Positions 41,863-50,890 of a DNA stretch of 64,000 bases are shown piece by piece. The stretch is from an uncultured Senegalimassilia sp. (GTDB lineage: Bacteria; Actinomycetota; Coriobacteriia; Coriobacteriales; Eggerthellaceae): NCBI RefSeq assembly GCF_934630535.1, contig NZ_CAKTVU010000006.1, positions 1 through 64,000 on the forward strand, in the 5' to 3' direction. The position numbers were made by a program, and so were the translations under genes. Numbering within the stretch: position 1 is the stretch's first letter; each line of letters begins with the position of its first letter. The notes under the pieces are model-generated. The model searched no databases. It worked only from the letters and a program-made list of their open reading frames with translations, and was not told the DNA's origin.

Positions 41863-42269
41863 AGAGATCCTCGTCGTCGGGCACTGCCGGTCGCCCGCCT
41901 GAAGGCGTCGGCGGCGGATGGTCGAGTGCTCTTCCCCCCTTGCGTGATTTCGCCGCTGCATAGCAAGAATGCGAAATCGATTGCTGAAAACAGTATAGCG
42001 CGCAATCGGTTCCAGGCTGTCACATACTGCAAAGGATGATAGCCTGTGAACTGGGCAAACGCGAAATTCGCACGTTTTATGTGACACGATGGATCGGGTA
42101 AGGCGATAAGGTCTTATCACCAAATGCGCTTGGAGGGTAGACGAGCCCCAACCAAGGAAGCAAGGGTGGCACGCGGCGAAAAGGTCGCGAAAGGAAGAAG
42201 CCGTGTCGCGGCGCGCGATAGCGCAGCCGTTTCGGCAGAGGCGAAAAGGAAAGAATGAAGGGGGAGGCA
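41863..42269. promoter_or_regulatory. Divergent control region between LuxR gene and dmsA
   Basis: This 407-bp spacer has no gene. A minus-strand TATACT (41992-41997) is a probable -10 for the regulator gene. A 9-bp inverted repeat, TGTCACATA (42018-42026) and TATGTGACA (42078-42086), spaced 51 bp apart, brackets the middle and could be the regulator's paired binding site. No promoter for dmsA could be fixed with confidence. Confidence 0.45.
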
Positions 42270-44690
42270 ATGCAAGACATGCCAAGCATGAACCGCCGCA
42301 CGTTCGTCAAGTCGACGGGTGCGCTGGGTGCTCTGGCCGCCGTCGGCGGCGCCGCTGCAACGGGCGCGAACCTGTTCGGCGCAACCGAGCCGGCACTCGC
42401 GGAGTCCGAGGAGAAGATCACGTGGGGCCATTGCGCCATCAACTGCCCGGGCCGCTGCAGCCTGAAGTTCCATGTGAAGGACGATGAGGTTGTGTGGGTG
42501 GACACCTGCACGAGCAAGGACGCCGGGTTCGACGACCCGCAGCCCCGTGCGTGCCTGCGCGGCCGTACGTATCGTCGTTGGATGAATCATCCCGATCGCA
42601 TCAACTACCCCATGAAGCGCGTCGGCAAGCGCGGCGAGGGCAAGTTCGAGCGCATCTCTTGGGATGAGGCTATCGACCTGGCGGCCACGAAGCTCAAGGA
42701 AGTCATCGAGAAGTATGGAAACGAGGCCGTGTACCTGCCGTATGCGACCGGCGTTTCCGCAACCACGGCCCGTCCGTTCCAGCGCATGATGAACACCGTG
42801 GGCGGCTTCCTGAAGTTCTACAACAGCTACTCTACGGCGCAGATCTCCTGCATCACCCCGTATATGTACGGCTCCAAGCAGTCTAGCGGCTCGACGCTTT
42901 CTGCGGCAGAAGATGCTGAGCTGATCTTGGTGTTCGGCTCGAGCCCTGCAGAGACGCGTCAGGGTGGTGCCGTTTCCCATTACGACTATGCGCATATGCG
43001 CGAGAAGACCAAGGGTAAGATTTACGTCATCGACCCTCGTATGAACGATTCCGTTATGGGCCATTCCGATCAATGGCTGCCCATCAACCCCGGCACTGAT
43101 GCCGCATTGGTTGCCGGTATCGCCTATTGGCTGATCAAGAACGATAAGGTCGATACCGAGTTCCTGCATAAGTACTGCGTGGGCTTCGATGAAGAGACTA
43201 TGCCCGAGGCATACCAGGGTAAGAACATGTCTTATAGCGCTTACGTGCTGGGAAACGGCTACGATAAGGTGGAGAAGACCCCGGCATGGGCGGCGAAGAT
43301 CACCGGTATTCCCGAGAAGAAGATCGAGGAGCTGGCGCGCGAGATTGCCGAAACGAAGCCTTTGTACGTAGTGCAAGGTTGGGGTCCGCAGCGTCGTAGC
43401 AATGGAGAGTGGACGGCATGGGCGATCATGGCGCTGCCGTGCTTGGTCGGCCAGATCGGCATTGCCGGTACGAACAACGGCACTCGTGAAGGCTCGAACT
43501 CCGTATCGCTCACGAGCATGCCTCAGGGCACCAACCCCGTCAAGGCATCCATTCCTTGCTTCCTGTTTGCCGATGCCATCGACCATGGAACGGAGATGAC
43601 TTCGAAGAACGCCGGCGTCAAGGGAGTTGATAAGCTGTCGGTGAACATCAAGTACATGATCAACTATGCCGGCAACTGCTTGACGAACCAAAACGGCGAT
43701 ATCAATTATGTGCACGATATCCTGTCGGATGAGAGCAAGTGCGAATTCATCTTGGGCATCGATACGGTGCTGTGCGACTCCATGAAGTACGCCGACGTCA
43801 TTTTGCCCGACATGTTCCGTTTCGAGCAGAACACCCAGATTGGAACGGGTGGCGACAATGCTTATATGATCACGGGCACTTCGTGCACTACGCCGAAGTT
43901 CGAGCGCAAGACGGCGTTCGAGATGGCGCAGATGATTGCGGACAAGTTGGGCACGAAGGATAAGTTCGACGAGGGCAAGACCGAGGAACAGTGGATTCGC
44001 GATCTGTATGAGCAGGCGCGTGCGAAGAATGCGGCGCTGCCCACCTTCGAGGAAGCTCAGGAAAAGGGCGTTGTGGTGACTAAGGGCAAGAAGAAGATCT
44101 CCATGGAGAAATTCATCGCCGACCCTGTGGCAAGCGCGCTTGATACGCCTTCCGGCAAGATTGAGATCTTCTCCGAAAAGCTGCTGAAGGACACCGCTGG
44201 TTGGGAAGTCGCAAAGGACGATACCATTTCCGGTCTGGATACCATGGCTCCTGTTCCTGCATATATTCCTGAATGGCATGGCGTCGAGAGCACTACCGAC
44301 GAGTATCCGCTGGCGTTGGGCGGCTTCCATTATCGTGGTCGTCTGCATTCTTCCTGGGGCGGTATCGAAGAGCTGAAGGAGGTCAACCCGCAGGAGGCTT
44401 GGATCAACCCGGCAGATGCGGAGCCTCGCGGCATCAAACAGGGCGACACCATCCATGTGAAGAACGAGTTCGGCACCATCGAGCTGCTGGCGAAGGTCAC
44501 GCCGCGCGTTATCCCGGGCATGGTCGCCGTTTCCCAGGGCGCTTGGCACGATGCGGACATGTCCTCTTCCGATCACAAGGCTCGCCTGGATAAGGGCGGT
44601 AGCATCAACACGCTGACTACGCATCGCCCGAGCCCGCTTTCAAAGGGCAATCCGCAGCATACCAACATCTGCGAAGTCGCGAAGGCTTAA
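42270..44690 (+). CDS. dmsA: DmsA-type molybdopterin oxidoreductase catalytic subunit
   Basis: The 806-residue protein begins with a Tat signal (MNRRTFVKSTGALGALAAVG), so it is exported folded with its cofactor. It then has a 4Fe-4S motif (HCAINCPGRC with a fourth Cys in PRACLRGR) and the three bis-MGD-binding regions of the DMSO reductase family. The segment YNSYSTAQISC aligns with the YSTAQI-type stretch of DmsA that supplies the serine ligand of molybdenum, and much of the length (WGPQRRSNGE, YAGNCLTNQNG, THRPSPLSKGNPQHTN) follows E. coli DmsA closely. It likely reduces DMSO or another S- or N-oxide in anaerobic respiration. GGGGGAGG selects the ATG at 42270 over one at 42255. It heads the operon. 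Confidence 0.94.
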   Translation: MQDMPSMNRRTFVKSTGALGALAAVGGAAATGANLFGATEPALAESEEKITWGHCAINCPGRCSLKFHVKDDEVVWVDTCTSKDAGFDDPQPRACLRGRTYRRWMNHPDRINYPMKRVGKRGEGKFERISWDEAIDLAATKLKEVIEKYGNEAVYLPYATGVSATTARPFQRMMNTVGGFLKFYNSYSTAQISCITPYMYGSKQSSGSTLSAAEDAELILVFGSSPAETRQGGAVSHYDYAHMREKTKGKIYVIDPRMNDSVMGHSDQWLPINPGTDAALVAGIAYWLIKNDKVDTEFLHKYCVGFDEETMPEAYQGKNMSYSAYVLGNGYDKVEKTPAWAAKITGIPEKKIEELAREIAETKPLYVVQGWGPQRRSNGEWTAWAIMALPCLVGQIGIAGTNNGTREGSNSVSLTSMPQGTNPVKASIPCFLFADAIDHGTEMTSKNAGVKGVDKLSVNIKYMINYAGNCLTNQNGDINYVHDILSDESKCEFILGIDTVLCDSMKYADVILPDMFRFEQNTQIGTGGDNAYMITGTSCTTPKFERKTAFEMAQMIADKLGTKDKFDEGKTEEQWIRDLYEQARAKNAALPTFEEAQEKGVVVTKGKKKISMEKFIADPVASALDTPSGKIEIFSEKLLKDTAGWEVAKDDTISGLDTMAPVPAYIPEWHGVESTTDEYPLALGGFHYRGRLHSSWGGIEELKEVNPQEAWINPADAEPRGIKQGDTIHVKNEFGTIELLAKVTPRVIPGMVAVSQGAWHDADMSSSDHKARLDKGGSINTLTTHRPSPLSKGNPQHTNICEVAKA

Positions 44691-44717
44691 AGGCAGCGGG
44701 TACGAGAGGAGTAAGAG

Positions 44718-45338
44718 ATGACTCGATACGCATTTCATTTCGACGGCACTCGCTGCACGGGTTGCAAAACCTGCGAGATGGCCTGCAAGGATTTCAAGGA
44801 CCTGAGCGTCGGCACCGCGTTCCGCAAGGTGTACGAGGTGACGCTGGGCACGACCGAGCGCGATACGAACGGCTGCATCACCAGCAGCTGCGTGAGCTAT
44901 CCGTTGTCTATGTCGTGCAATCACTGCGATGATCCGGCATGCACCAAGGTATGCCCGACCACTGCAATGCACAAAGACCCCGAAACCGGTCTGGTGTCCG
45001 TGGATGCCGACAAGTGCATCGGCTGCGGCTATTGCCACATGGCGTGCCCGTACAATGCGCCGAAGGTCGATCGCGAAAAGGGCCACAGCGTGAAGTGCGA
45101 CGGCTGCGCCGAGCGCGTCGCCGCAGGTGAGAAGCCGGTATGCGTGGAGGCGTGCCCGGCTCGCGCGCTGGACTTCGGCACGATCGAGGAAATGGCCAAG
45201 CTGGGCGAGCGCGGGAACATCGCGCCCCTGCCCGAGCCCACCTACACGAAACCGAATCTGTACATCAAGGCTTCCGCTGACGCCCTGCCTGCAGGCGCGG
45301 AGGACGGCAAAGTCGTGAATCCCCTGGAGGTGATGTAG
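44718..45338 (+). CDS. dmsB: DmsB-type 4Fe-4S electron transfer subunit
   Basis: The 206-residue protein has the four cysteine clusters of DmsB/NrfC-type subunits: CTGCKTCEMACKD, CNHCDDPACTKVCP, CIGCGYCHMACPY and CDGCAERVAAG with a final CVEACP. It carries electrons from the membrane subunit to the molybdenum subunit at the outer face of the membrane and travels with it through the Tat system. It is 27 bp after dmsA, with GAGAGGAG before the ATG, and is followed at once by the membrane subunit gene. Confidence 0.96.
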   Translation: MTRYAFHFDGTRCTGCKTCEMACKDFKDLSVGTAFRKVYEVTLGTTERDTNGCITSSCVSYPLSMSCNHCDDPACTKVCPTTAMHKDPETGLVSVDADKCIGCGYCHMACPYNAPKVDREKGHSVKCDGCAERVAAGEKPVCVEACPARALDFGTIEEMAKLGERGNIAPLPEPTYTKPNLYIKASADALPAGAEDGKVVNPLEVM

Positions 45339-45339
45339 C

Positions 45340-46197
45340 ATGATGGCCGAGCTGCCTTTGGCTCTGTTCACCACGCTGGCGCCTATCGGCGCGGGCGCGT
45401 TCATCGCGCTGGCCGTGGCTTTCCTCACCACGAAGTTCTCCGATGAGCAGCTGAAGAAGATCGACCGCATGACCACCATCCCGGTCGTCGTGCTGGTGGC
45501 GGGCTTCGTCTGCGCGTTCTTCCACCTGGCAAGTCCCATGCATGCTTTCGGCGTTTTCGCCGGCGTGGGCGCAAGCCCGCTGTCCAACGAGCTGCTCGCC
45601 GGCGTCGTGTTCGCCGTGCTTGCGATCGTGTACTGGATCGTGGCGCTTGCCGGCAAGCTTGGCGAGGGTGCTCGCAAGGGCTTTGCCGTCGTGGTGGCCG
45701 TGATGGCGGTCGTGTTCGCGTGCTTCACGGGCGCTGCTTACATGATGGAGACCATCGCTTCCTGGAACACCCCGATGGTTCCCGTTGCCGTGCTGGGCTT
45801 CAGCCTGCTGGGCGGCGTCTGCCTGGGCGTGCTCGTGCTCGCGCTGTCCGGTGCGCTTGAGGACGCTGCGAAGGGCGGCTTCAAGATGGCGGCTCTGGCG
45901 GTGCTGATCGTCGGCCTGGTTCTTGGCGTTGCCGGTCTGTTGGTGCAGGTCATGAGCGTGTCCGGCATGGGCAACGCGTTCGTCGACGGCGCCGATCTGG
46001 TCGCTGCCGCCTCCGCTCCCATGTGGATCGGCGTGGTGTGCATGGTCGTTGCCGCGGTTGCCGCCTTCATGTCCTTGCGCAACTCGAAGTCCACGGCGCT
46101 TGCCGCTGCGGCTCCGGTGTTGGCCGTAGTGGGCGTGTTCGCCGCTCGCCTGGCGTTCTACGCGGTGCAGCTGAGCGTTGGCCTGTATATCGGCTAA
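45340..46197 (+). CDS. dmsC: DmsC-type membrane anchor subunit
   Basis: The 285-residue protein has eight hydrophobic helices, as in DmsC. The family features ELPLALFTTLAPIGAGAFI (helix 1) and LASPMHAFGVFAGVGASPLSNELL are visible, the latter with the loop that contacts quinone. It anchors the DmsAB pair and oxidises menaquinol. The ATG at 45340 is 1 bp after the dmsB stop codon with GGAGG ahead, so translation is coupled. A short hairpin at 46221-46249 lies between this gene and the chaperone gene. Confidence 0.93.
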   Translation: MMAELPLALFTTLAPIGAGAFIALAVAFLTTKFSDEQLKKIDRMTTIPVVVLVAGFVCAFFHLASPMHAFGVFAGVGASPLSNELLAGVVFAVLAIVYWIVALAGKLGEGARKGFAVVVAVMAVVFACFTGAAYMMETIASWNTPMVPVAVLGFSLLGGVCLGVLVLALSGALEDAAKGGFKMAALAVLIVGLVLGVAGLLVQVMSVSGMGNAFVDGADLVAAASAPMWIGVVCMVVAAVAAFMSLRNSKSTALAAAAPVLAVVGVFAARLAFYAVQLSVGLYIG

Positions 46198-46291
46198 TCG
46201 CTGAGAGTCAAGGCTTTTTCGGGGCGTGTCCGGTTTGCGGGCGCGCCCCTTGCCGTATGATGGTTGCCTTAAGCGATAAGGAGAGGATCGC

Positions 46292-46963
46292 ATGACGGAT
46301 CTTGATGCTGCGACGCTTGAGGGCGTCGCGTTTTTGGGGAACACGCTGGCCCCGTTTTTCCTGCAGGACCCGCGCACGGGCGATGCCGGCGCCGAGTTTG
46401 CGGCGGTTGCCGCGCTTGACGCGCAGGCCGCCGGTGCGGAATGGCCGTTCGTCGGCGAGGCGCAGGCTGTTAGCTGCTTGAGCATGATGGTCGAGGGCCT
46501 GGCATCGAGCTGCGCTGCGGGCGAGGGCGGTGCCTTTGCCGCAGACGACGATCTGACATGGGAATATCGCCGTTTGTTCATCGGCCCGGGCGCGAAGCCG
46601 GCGCCGCCGTGGGGGTCGGTGTACACCGACCGCGAGTGCGTGGTGTTCGGCGCGACCACCCTTGAGCTGCGCGCATGGATGCGCGAACATGGCGTTGCGC
46701 GGACCGCGGATGAGAAAACCCCGGAGGACCATATCGGGCTTATGCTCGCCCTTATGGCGTGGATTGCGCAGAACCAGCCCGCTGACCTGGGCGAGTTCCT
46801 AAGCCTTCACTTCCTAACGTGGGCGGGGCATTTCCTGGACGAGCTTTCCGATGCCGTCGAGCATCCTTTCTATGAAGGGCTGGCTCGCTTAACGCGTGCA
46901 AGCTTGGACGGCGTTCGGGAGGCGTTGGGGTTGGAGGTCGTCACGCCTCGCTTCTATCGCTAA
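46292..46963 (+). CDS. TorD/DmsD-family redox enzyme maturation chaperone
   Basis: The 223-residue protein is all-helical and has the core of TorD chaperones: YRRLFIGPGAKPAPPWGSVYTD, then PEDHIGLMLALMAWIAQ, the E-(P/x)-D-H-type segment, and a C-terminal FLSLHFLTWAGHFLDEL stretch. These chaperones bind the Tat leader and help insert the molybdenum cofactor before export; the likely client is the dmsA product. The ATG at 46292 follows AAGGAGAGG. It is 94 bp after dmsC, with a weak hairpin between. Confidence 0.9.
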   Translation: MTDLDAATLEGVAFLGNTLAPFFLQDPRTGDAGAEFAAVAALDAQAAGAEWPFVGEAQAVSCLSMMVEGLASSCAAGEGGAFAADDDLTWEYRRLFIGPGAKPAPPWGSVYTDRECVVFGATTLELRAWMREHGVARTADEKTPEDHIGLMLALMAWIAQNQPADLGEFLSLHFLTWAGHFLDELSDAVEHPFYEGLARLTRASLDGVREALGLEVVTPRFYR

Positions 46964-47072
46964 AATACCAAGGAATCGTTTGGTCCGGCGCGTCAGCCTG
47001 CAGCGACGCGCCGGACCATGCGGGCGTTATGTGCGTTTCGCATCGTGCAGGGCTGCAAAGAGGGGGAAGCTG

Positions 47073-47990
47073 ATGATTTCCGGGTTCGATACCGCGTTTA
47101 GCGAGGTGACGTTGGTGCTGTTCACCACGTTCGCCCCCTCGGGCGCCGTCGCCCTTGTTCTGGTTGCGGCGGTGTTGTTGTTTTCGAAACTCGAATCGAC
47201 GATGCGGGCGCGCATCAGCACGTTCATGTGCATCCCTCTTGTGGTCACCATGGTGGGGCTCGTCGCGTCGGCTACGCATCTCGGGAACCCGGCCAATGCG
47301 CTGTACGTGTTTTTGCATTTCGGCTCCAGCCCTCTTTCGAACGAAGTCGTCAGCGCGGTGGGATTGTTGGCGTGCAGCGGCCTGTATTGGCTGTACTCGT
47401 TTTCGGTCAAGCCTTTTGCATGGCTGCAGCGGCTGCTGTTGGCGATGATCGCGGCAACGGGCATCGTGTTTGTGGCGATGGTGTCCCTTGCATATTCCGT
47501 TGACACCATCATCACTTGGAGCCTGCCTACGGTTCCGATTTCGTTATGGCTGAATGCCCTGATGGGAGGCCCTTTGCTGGCGGCGATCACGCTGTATGCC
47601 GCCCAATGGCGCGCGCTTGCGGGGCGTTTCGGCCTGCTGCTGATGACGGTGCCCTTCATTGCGCTTGCGGCGAATGCGGCTGTGTATATCGTGCAGGGTC
47701 GGTTATTGGGCGGCGTTACGAATTCGGTGGTCGCGGCAGCCGATCTTGTGCCGCATTACCACACGATGCTGCTGGCGTTCGCGTTGATGTGCTTTGCCGG
47801 TTGCGTGCTTGCCGCCTTCACGATGCATGTCGTGTCGAGGGAAGCGGCGGCGCACGGCGGGGGTGAGCTTGCATTCTCCAAGCGCGTGCTTGTTCGCCTG
47901 CTTGTCTCGTGTCTGCTGGTGTTCGCCGGCATCTTCGTCATGCGTTTCGCGTTCTACATGATGCATTTGACGGTCGGCCTTGCCGTATAG
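47073..47990 (+). CDS. Second DmsC-like membrane anchor
   Basis: The 305-residue protein is a divergent DmsC paralogue with eight or nine helices. It retains VTLVLFTTFAPSGAVALV and HLGNPANALYVFLHFGSSPLSNEVV, and ends MRFAFYMMHLTVGLAV, which parallels RLAFYAVQLSVGLYIG in the first DmsC. It may be an alternative quinol-oxidising anchor for DmsAB, or the partner of a reductase encoded elsewhere. The ATG at 47073 follows GAGGGGGAAG. It is the last gene of the operon, with a strong terminator downstream. Confidence 0.88.
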   Translation: MISGFDTAFSEVTLVLFTTFAPSGAVALVLVAAVLLFSKLESTMRARISTFMCIPLVVTMVGLVASATHLGNPANALYVFLHFGSSPLSNEVVSAVGLLACSGLYWLYSFSVKPFAWLQRLLLAMIAATGIVFVAMVSLAYSVDTIITWSLPTVPISLWLNALMGGPLLAAITLYAAQWRALAGRFGLLLMTVPFIALAANAAVYIVQGRLLGGVTNSVVAAADLVPHYHTMLLAFALMCFAGCVLAAFTMHVVSREAAAHGGGELAFSKRVLVRLLVSCLLVFAGIFVMRFAFYMMHLTVGLAV

Positions 47991-48013
47991 GCCCAGGAAT
48001 AGGTTCAGGTTGC

Positions 48014-48056
48014 AAAAAATCCCGCAACCGCAAATAGCGCGGTTGCGGGATTTTTT
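48014..48056. terminator. Bidirectional terminator between dmsC2 and MFS gene
   Basis: Perfect 18-bp arms AAAAAATCCCGCAACCGC (48014-48031) and its complement (48039-48056) flank a 7-base loop. The A and T tracts serve both strands. Confidence 0.92.
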
Positions 48057-48114
48057 GCGTTCAGGGAGATCTCTCGCGTTGAGGCTTCCCGTTTCGTGCC
48101 TCAAAGCAGGGACT

Positions 48115-50022
48115 CTACGCCCCGCGCTCTTCCAAATATTTTTCCATGCTGAAGTGCGTGATGTCGCTGCGGTTGATGACGCCCACGATGACGCCGTCGT
48201 CGAGCACGGGCACTTTCTTCAAGTGGTTCTCGCCAAGCACGCGGCAAACCTCGGGCAGGTCGGCGTGCACGCTGACGCCGATGATCCCCTTCGCGCCGAT
48301 ATCGGAGGCTTTCATGCCCATAAGGTGCTCCAGCTTGTGGGCGTAGTCCTTGTGGTCGGAATACGCGTCCACGGTTTGCACGATCATCACCACGGGGTCC
48401 ATGATCATCTGGCCGCGCTTGGACAGGTAGCGCATGATGTCGCCGTCGGAGATGAATCCGGTCGGCTTGCCGACGGCATCGACCAGCGGCGCGGCGCTGA
48501 TATGGTTGTTCACCAGCAGTTGCATGGCTTCGAGCACGGTGGCGTTTTCAGGCAGCGTGTACACGTCGCGCTTCATGATCTGCTCGATGATGGAGCGGTG
48601 CGCATTGTCTTCGTCGGCGGCCGCCTCATCGCCGGGCTTGTTGCGCACGAGCGCTACGGTCAGCACGAAGCCCAGCACGCATAGGGCCGTGGCCACGGCG
48701 AACGCCGCATGGATGCCGAACACGCCGGCGGTCACGGCATCGGTCGAACCGGAAACCATGTTGGTGGCAACGGTGGACGCGGACACGATGACGGCGGTTC
48801 CCAGCGAGCCCGCCACCTGGCGGAACGTGTTCTGCACTGAGGTTCCGTGGTTCACCAGCTTGTCGGGCAGCGCATTCATGCCCCAAGTGGAGATGGGCAT
48901 GTTCACGAGCGACAGGCTGAACAGGCGCACCGTGTAGATGACCGTGAGCGTGATCAGCCCCATACCCGGTCCCATGAACATGAACGTGGCGGTGGTCAGC
49001 GCCAACACGCCGGTGCCGATGACGGCCAGCACGCGCGGGCCGTGCTTGTCGAACAGGCGGCCGGCGACCGGGCCCATGGCACCCATGACGATGGCGCCGG
49101 GCAGCAGCACAAGGCCCGACGTGGTGGCGGAGAAGCCCATGTAGGACTGCAGCAAGATGGGGATGAGGATGCCGCCGGCAAGCAGCGCGCCTTGCACGAG
49201 CATCACGATGATGGTGGCGATGAGGAACTTGCGGTTCGCAAGCACGCGCACCTGCAGCATAGGCTGCTCCATCCGTAGCTGGCGGCGGAAGAAGAACACC
49301 AGTGCAACCACGCCGATGATGACGCCGGCAGCTGAATCGACGGTCACGCCGTAGCTGCCGATGGCAGACAGGCCGTACAGCAGGCCGCCGAACCCGAGCG
49401 TTGACAGGACGACCGAAACCACATCGAGCTTCACGTCCTTGTTCGTTTCGCCGCCGCGTTCGAGCGCTGCGCCGGCGAACACGATGACCGCAGCGCATAG
49501 CGCGGCGATGATCCAGAACATGATGTGCCAGTTCGCCTGGTCGATGATGATGCCTGCAACGGTGGGGCCGATGGCGGGGGCGAACGCGATGACGATGCCG
49601 AACACGCCCATGGCGGTGCCGCGGCGGTCGATGGGGAACGTCCACATGAGCACCGTCATCACGAGCGGCATAAGGATGCCGGCGCCGGCTGCTTGGATCA
49701 AACGGCCGGAAAGCAGCAGGGGGAAGTTCGGGCCCCAGGCGGCAAGCGCCGTGCCGGCGGTGAACAGGACCATGGACGCAAGGAACAGCCGGCGCGTGGT
49801 GAAGCGGTCGGTCAGAAACGCGGTAATGGGCACCATAATGGCGTTGACCAGGGTGAATCCGGTGGTCAGCCATTGCGCGACGGCGGCGTCGACGCTCATC
49901 TCGCTCATGATCGACGGTAGTGCCGGCGCCACGACCGTCTGGTTCAGAACGGTGACGAAGGTGCCGAACACCAGTACGATCAGCATGACGATTTGTTTGC
50001 GGGTAAGACCCCAACCAGCCAT
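48115..50022 (-). CDS. DHA2-type MFS transporter fused to a C-terminal CBS domain pair
   Basis: The 635-residue protein consists of a 14-helix drug:H+ antiporter of the EmrB/QacA type (residues about 1-475; LNQTVVAPALPSIMSEMSVD in helix 1, WLTTGFTLVNAIMVPITAFL, then DRFTTRRLF as motif A) followed by two CBS motifs (about 490-635; MKRDVYTLPENATVLEAMQL, FISDGDIMRYLS, KKVPVLDDGVIVGVINRSD). CBS pairs bind adenosine nucleotides, which suggests that energy state or a nucleotide signal gates efflux. The fusion lies in one uninterrupted frame. The ATG at 50022 follows AAAGGAG. The substrate is unknown; the gene is monocistronic. Confidence 0.9.
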   Translation of the reverse strand: MAGWGLTRKQIVMLIVLVFGTFVTVLNQTVVAPALPSIMSEMSVDAAVAQWLTTGFTLVNAIMVPITAFLTDRFTTRRLFLASMVLFTAGTALAAWGPNFPLLLSGRLIQAAGAGILMPLVMTVLMWTFPIDRRGTAMGVFGIVIAFAPAIGPTVAGIIIDQANWHIMFWIIAALCAAVIVFAGAALERGGETNKDVKLDVVSVVLSTLGFGGLLYGLSAIGSYGVTVDSAAGVIIGVVALVFFFRRQLRMEQPMLQVRVLANRKFLIATIIVMLVQGALLAGGILIPILLQSYMGFSATTSGLVLLPGAIVMGAMGPVAGRLFDKHGPRVLAVIGTGVLALTTATFMFMGPGMGLITLTVIYTVRLFSLSLVNMPISTWGMNALPDKLVNHGTSVQNTFRQVAGSLGTAVIVSASTVATNMVSGSTDAVTAGVFGIHAAFAVATALCVLGFVLTVALVRNKPGDEAAADEDNAHRSIIEQIMKRDVYTLPENATVLEAMQLLVNNHISAAPLVDAVGKPTGFISDGDIMRYLSKRGQMIMDPVVMIVQTVDAYSDHKDYAHKLEHLMGMKASDIGAKGIIGVSVHADLPEVCRVLGENHLKKVPVLDDGVIVGVINRSDITHFSMEKYLEERGA

Positions 50023-50378
50023 AGCGGCTCCTTTCCGCGCACGTCCTTTTCCCGTAAGGGCGCGCGGGTCGGCCGACGAGCGCACGGGGCTAAGGCGGCT
50101 TTCGGGCTCGCTTAACGCGTTGCGTTGTCGGATACGAATAGAGAAAGCGTCAGACGAAAACAACGTCCCCGAAGCGCGAGGGCGCAACGGGGACGTCGCT
50201 GGTGACGCCGTTGTATTGCCGATAATCGTAACGCGCGCAAGCTCGTGCAGCATGCTTTGCGGGCGGTAGACCACACAATCCTTGCGCGCGTGTCAAATCT
50301 TGCCCACAAACGCCGGCGGCGTTTCGCCGACCGTTTGCCGGCGATACTTCGCGGTTGTTAATTCGCGAAAAATAGGGG

Positions 50379-50407
50379 TTGCGCTTCTTGGCGGCATCCC
50401 CTATAGT
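50379..50407 (+). promoter_or_regulatory. Promoter of the T-box ECF operon
   Basis: TTGCGC (50379-50384) and TATAGT (50402-50407) are 17 bp apart. The predicted start is near 50414, just before the T-box leader. Confidence 0.65.
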
Positions 50408-50413
50408 TCGTGC

Positions 50414-50720
50414 CACAACTTAATACCTTGAAACCGTTGAGGCGAAAGTCAAGCCATCATAAGCGCTCACAGAGAGCGGGTGTTGCTGGGAATCCCGTAG
50501 AAATGCTGGGTGGTAAATGGTTCGCCGAGGGAAAGGGGAAAGGTTGGCGGATGCCGCGTTACCGCGTGGCAGTCGGCAACCGAGTATCTGGACCGTGAGC
50601 CTGCGTTAAGGGCAGAACATGTGTTGGCATGTTCGTGAGAGGGCTCCTTCGGGGGTCAAGTAAAGGTGGCACCGCAGATGTTACGTCTGTCCTTTATCTC
50701 AAAGGACAGACGTTTTTTAT
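50414..50720 (+). promoter_or_regulatory. T-box riboswitch leader, apparent UGG (Trp) specifier
   Basis: The leader shows the parts of a T-box in order. A base helix of Stem I pairs GGCGAA (50441-50446) with TTCGCC (50521-50526). The upper Stem I has the AGAGAGCGGGTGTTGCTGGG pattern (AG bulge and distal loop, from 50471). Just inside the base helix lies TAAATGG, giving a specifier codon TGG at 50518-50520. The T-box bulge GGTGGCACCGCAG is at 50665-50677, followed by a terminator. AAAGG (50662-50666) can pair with CCTTT (50691-50695) to form the antiterminator. Uncharged tRNA-Trp would permit read-through into the ECF genes from 50891. Confidence 0.85.
50683..50720 (+). terminator. Regulated terminator of the T-box leader
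   Basis: ACGTCTGTCCTTT (50683-50695) pairs with AAAGGACAGACGT (50701-50713), followed by TTTTTATTTT. Its 5' arm overlaps the antiterminator. The remaining 170 bp to the first gene show no further element. Confidence 0.9.
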
Positions 50721-50890
50721 TTTGCGGGTTATTCGGGCCACGGGGCGCGGCGAGTCGCCATAGCTGCAAACCGGCCTTTGCTTGAAACCTGTAAGCCGAT
50801 GATTCCTCATTCGCGTTCGTTGCCGGCAGACCGAAAGCCCGGGGACGGGCGATGACCGGCGGAAACCCCGCCAAGAAAGGAATGAGGATC

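Noticed and set aside
42117..44624. 835-codon open frame on the minus strand
   Set aside because: Antisense to dmsA, which matches its family over the whole length.
46221..46249. Terminator between dmsC and the torD-like gene
   Set aside because: An 8-bp hairpin exists, but there is no T tract and the downstream gene belongs functionally to the operon.
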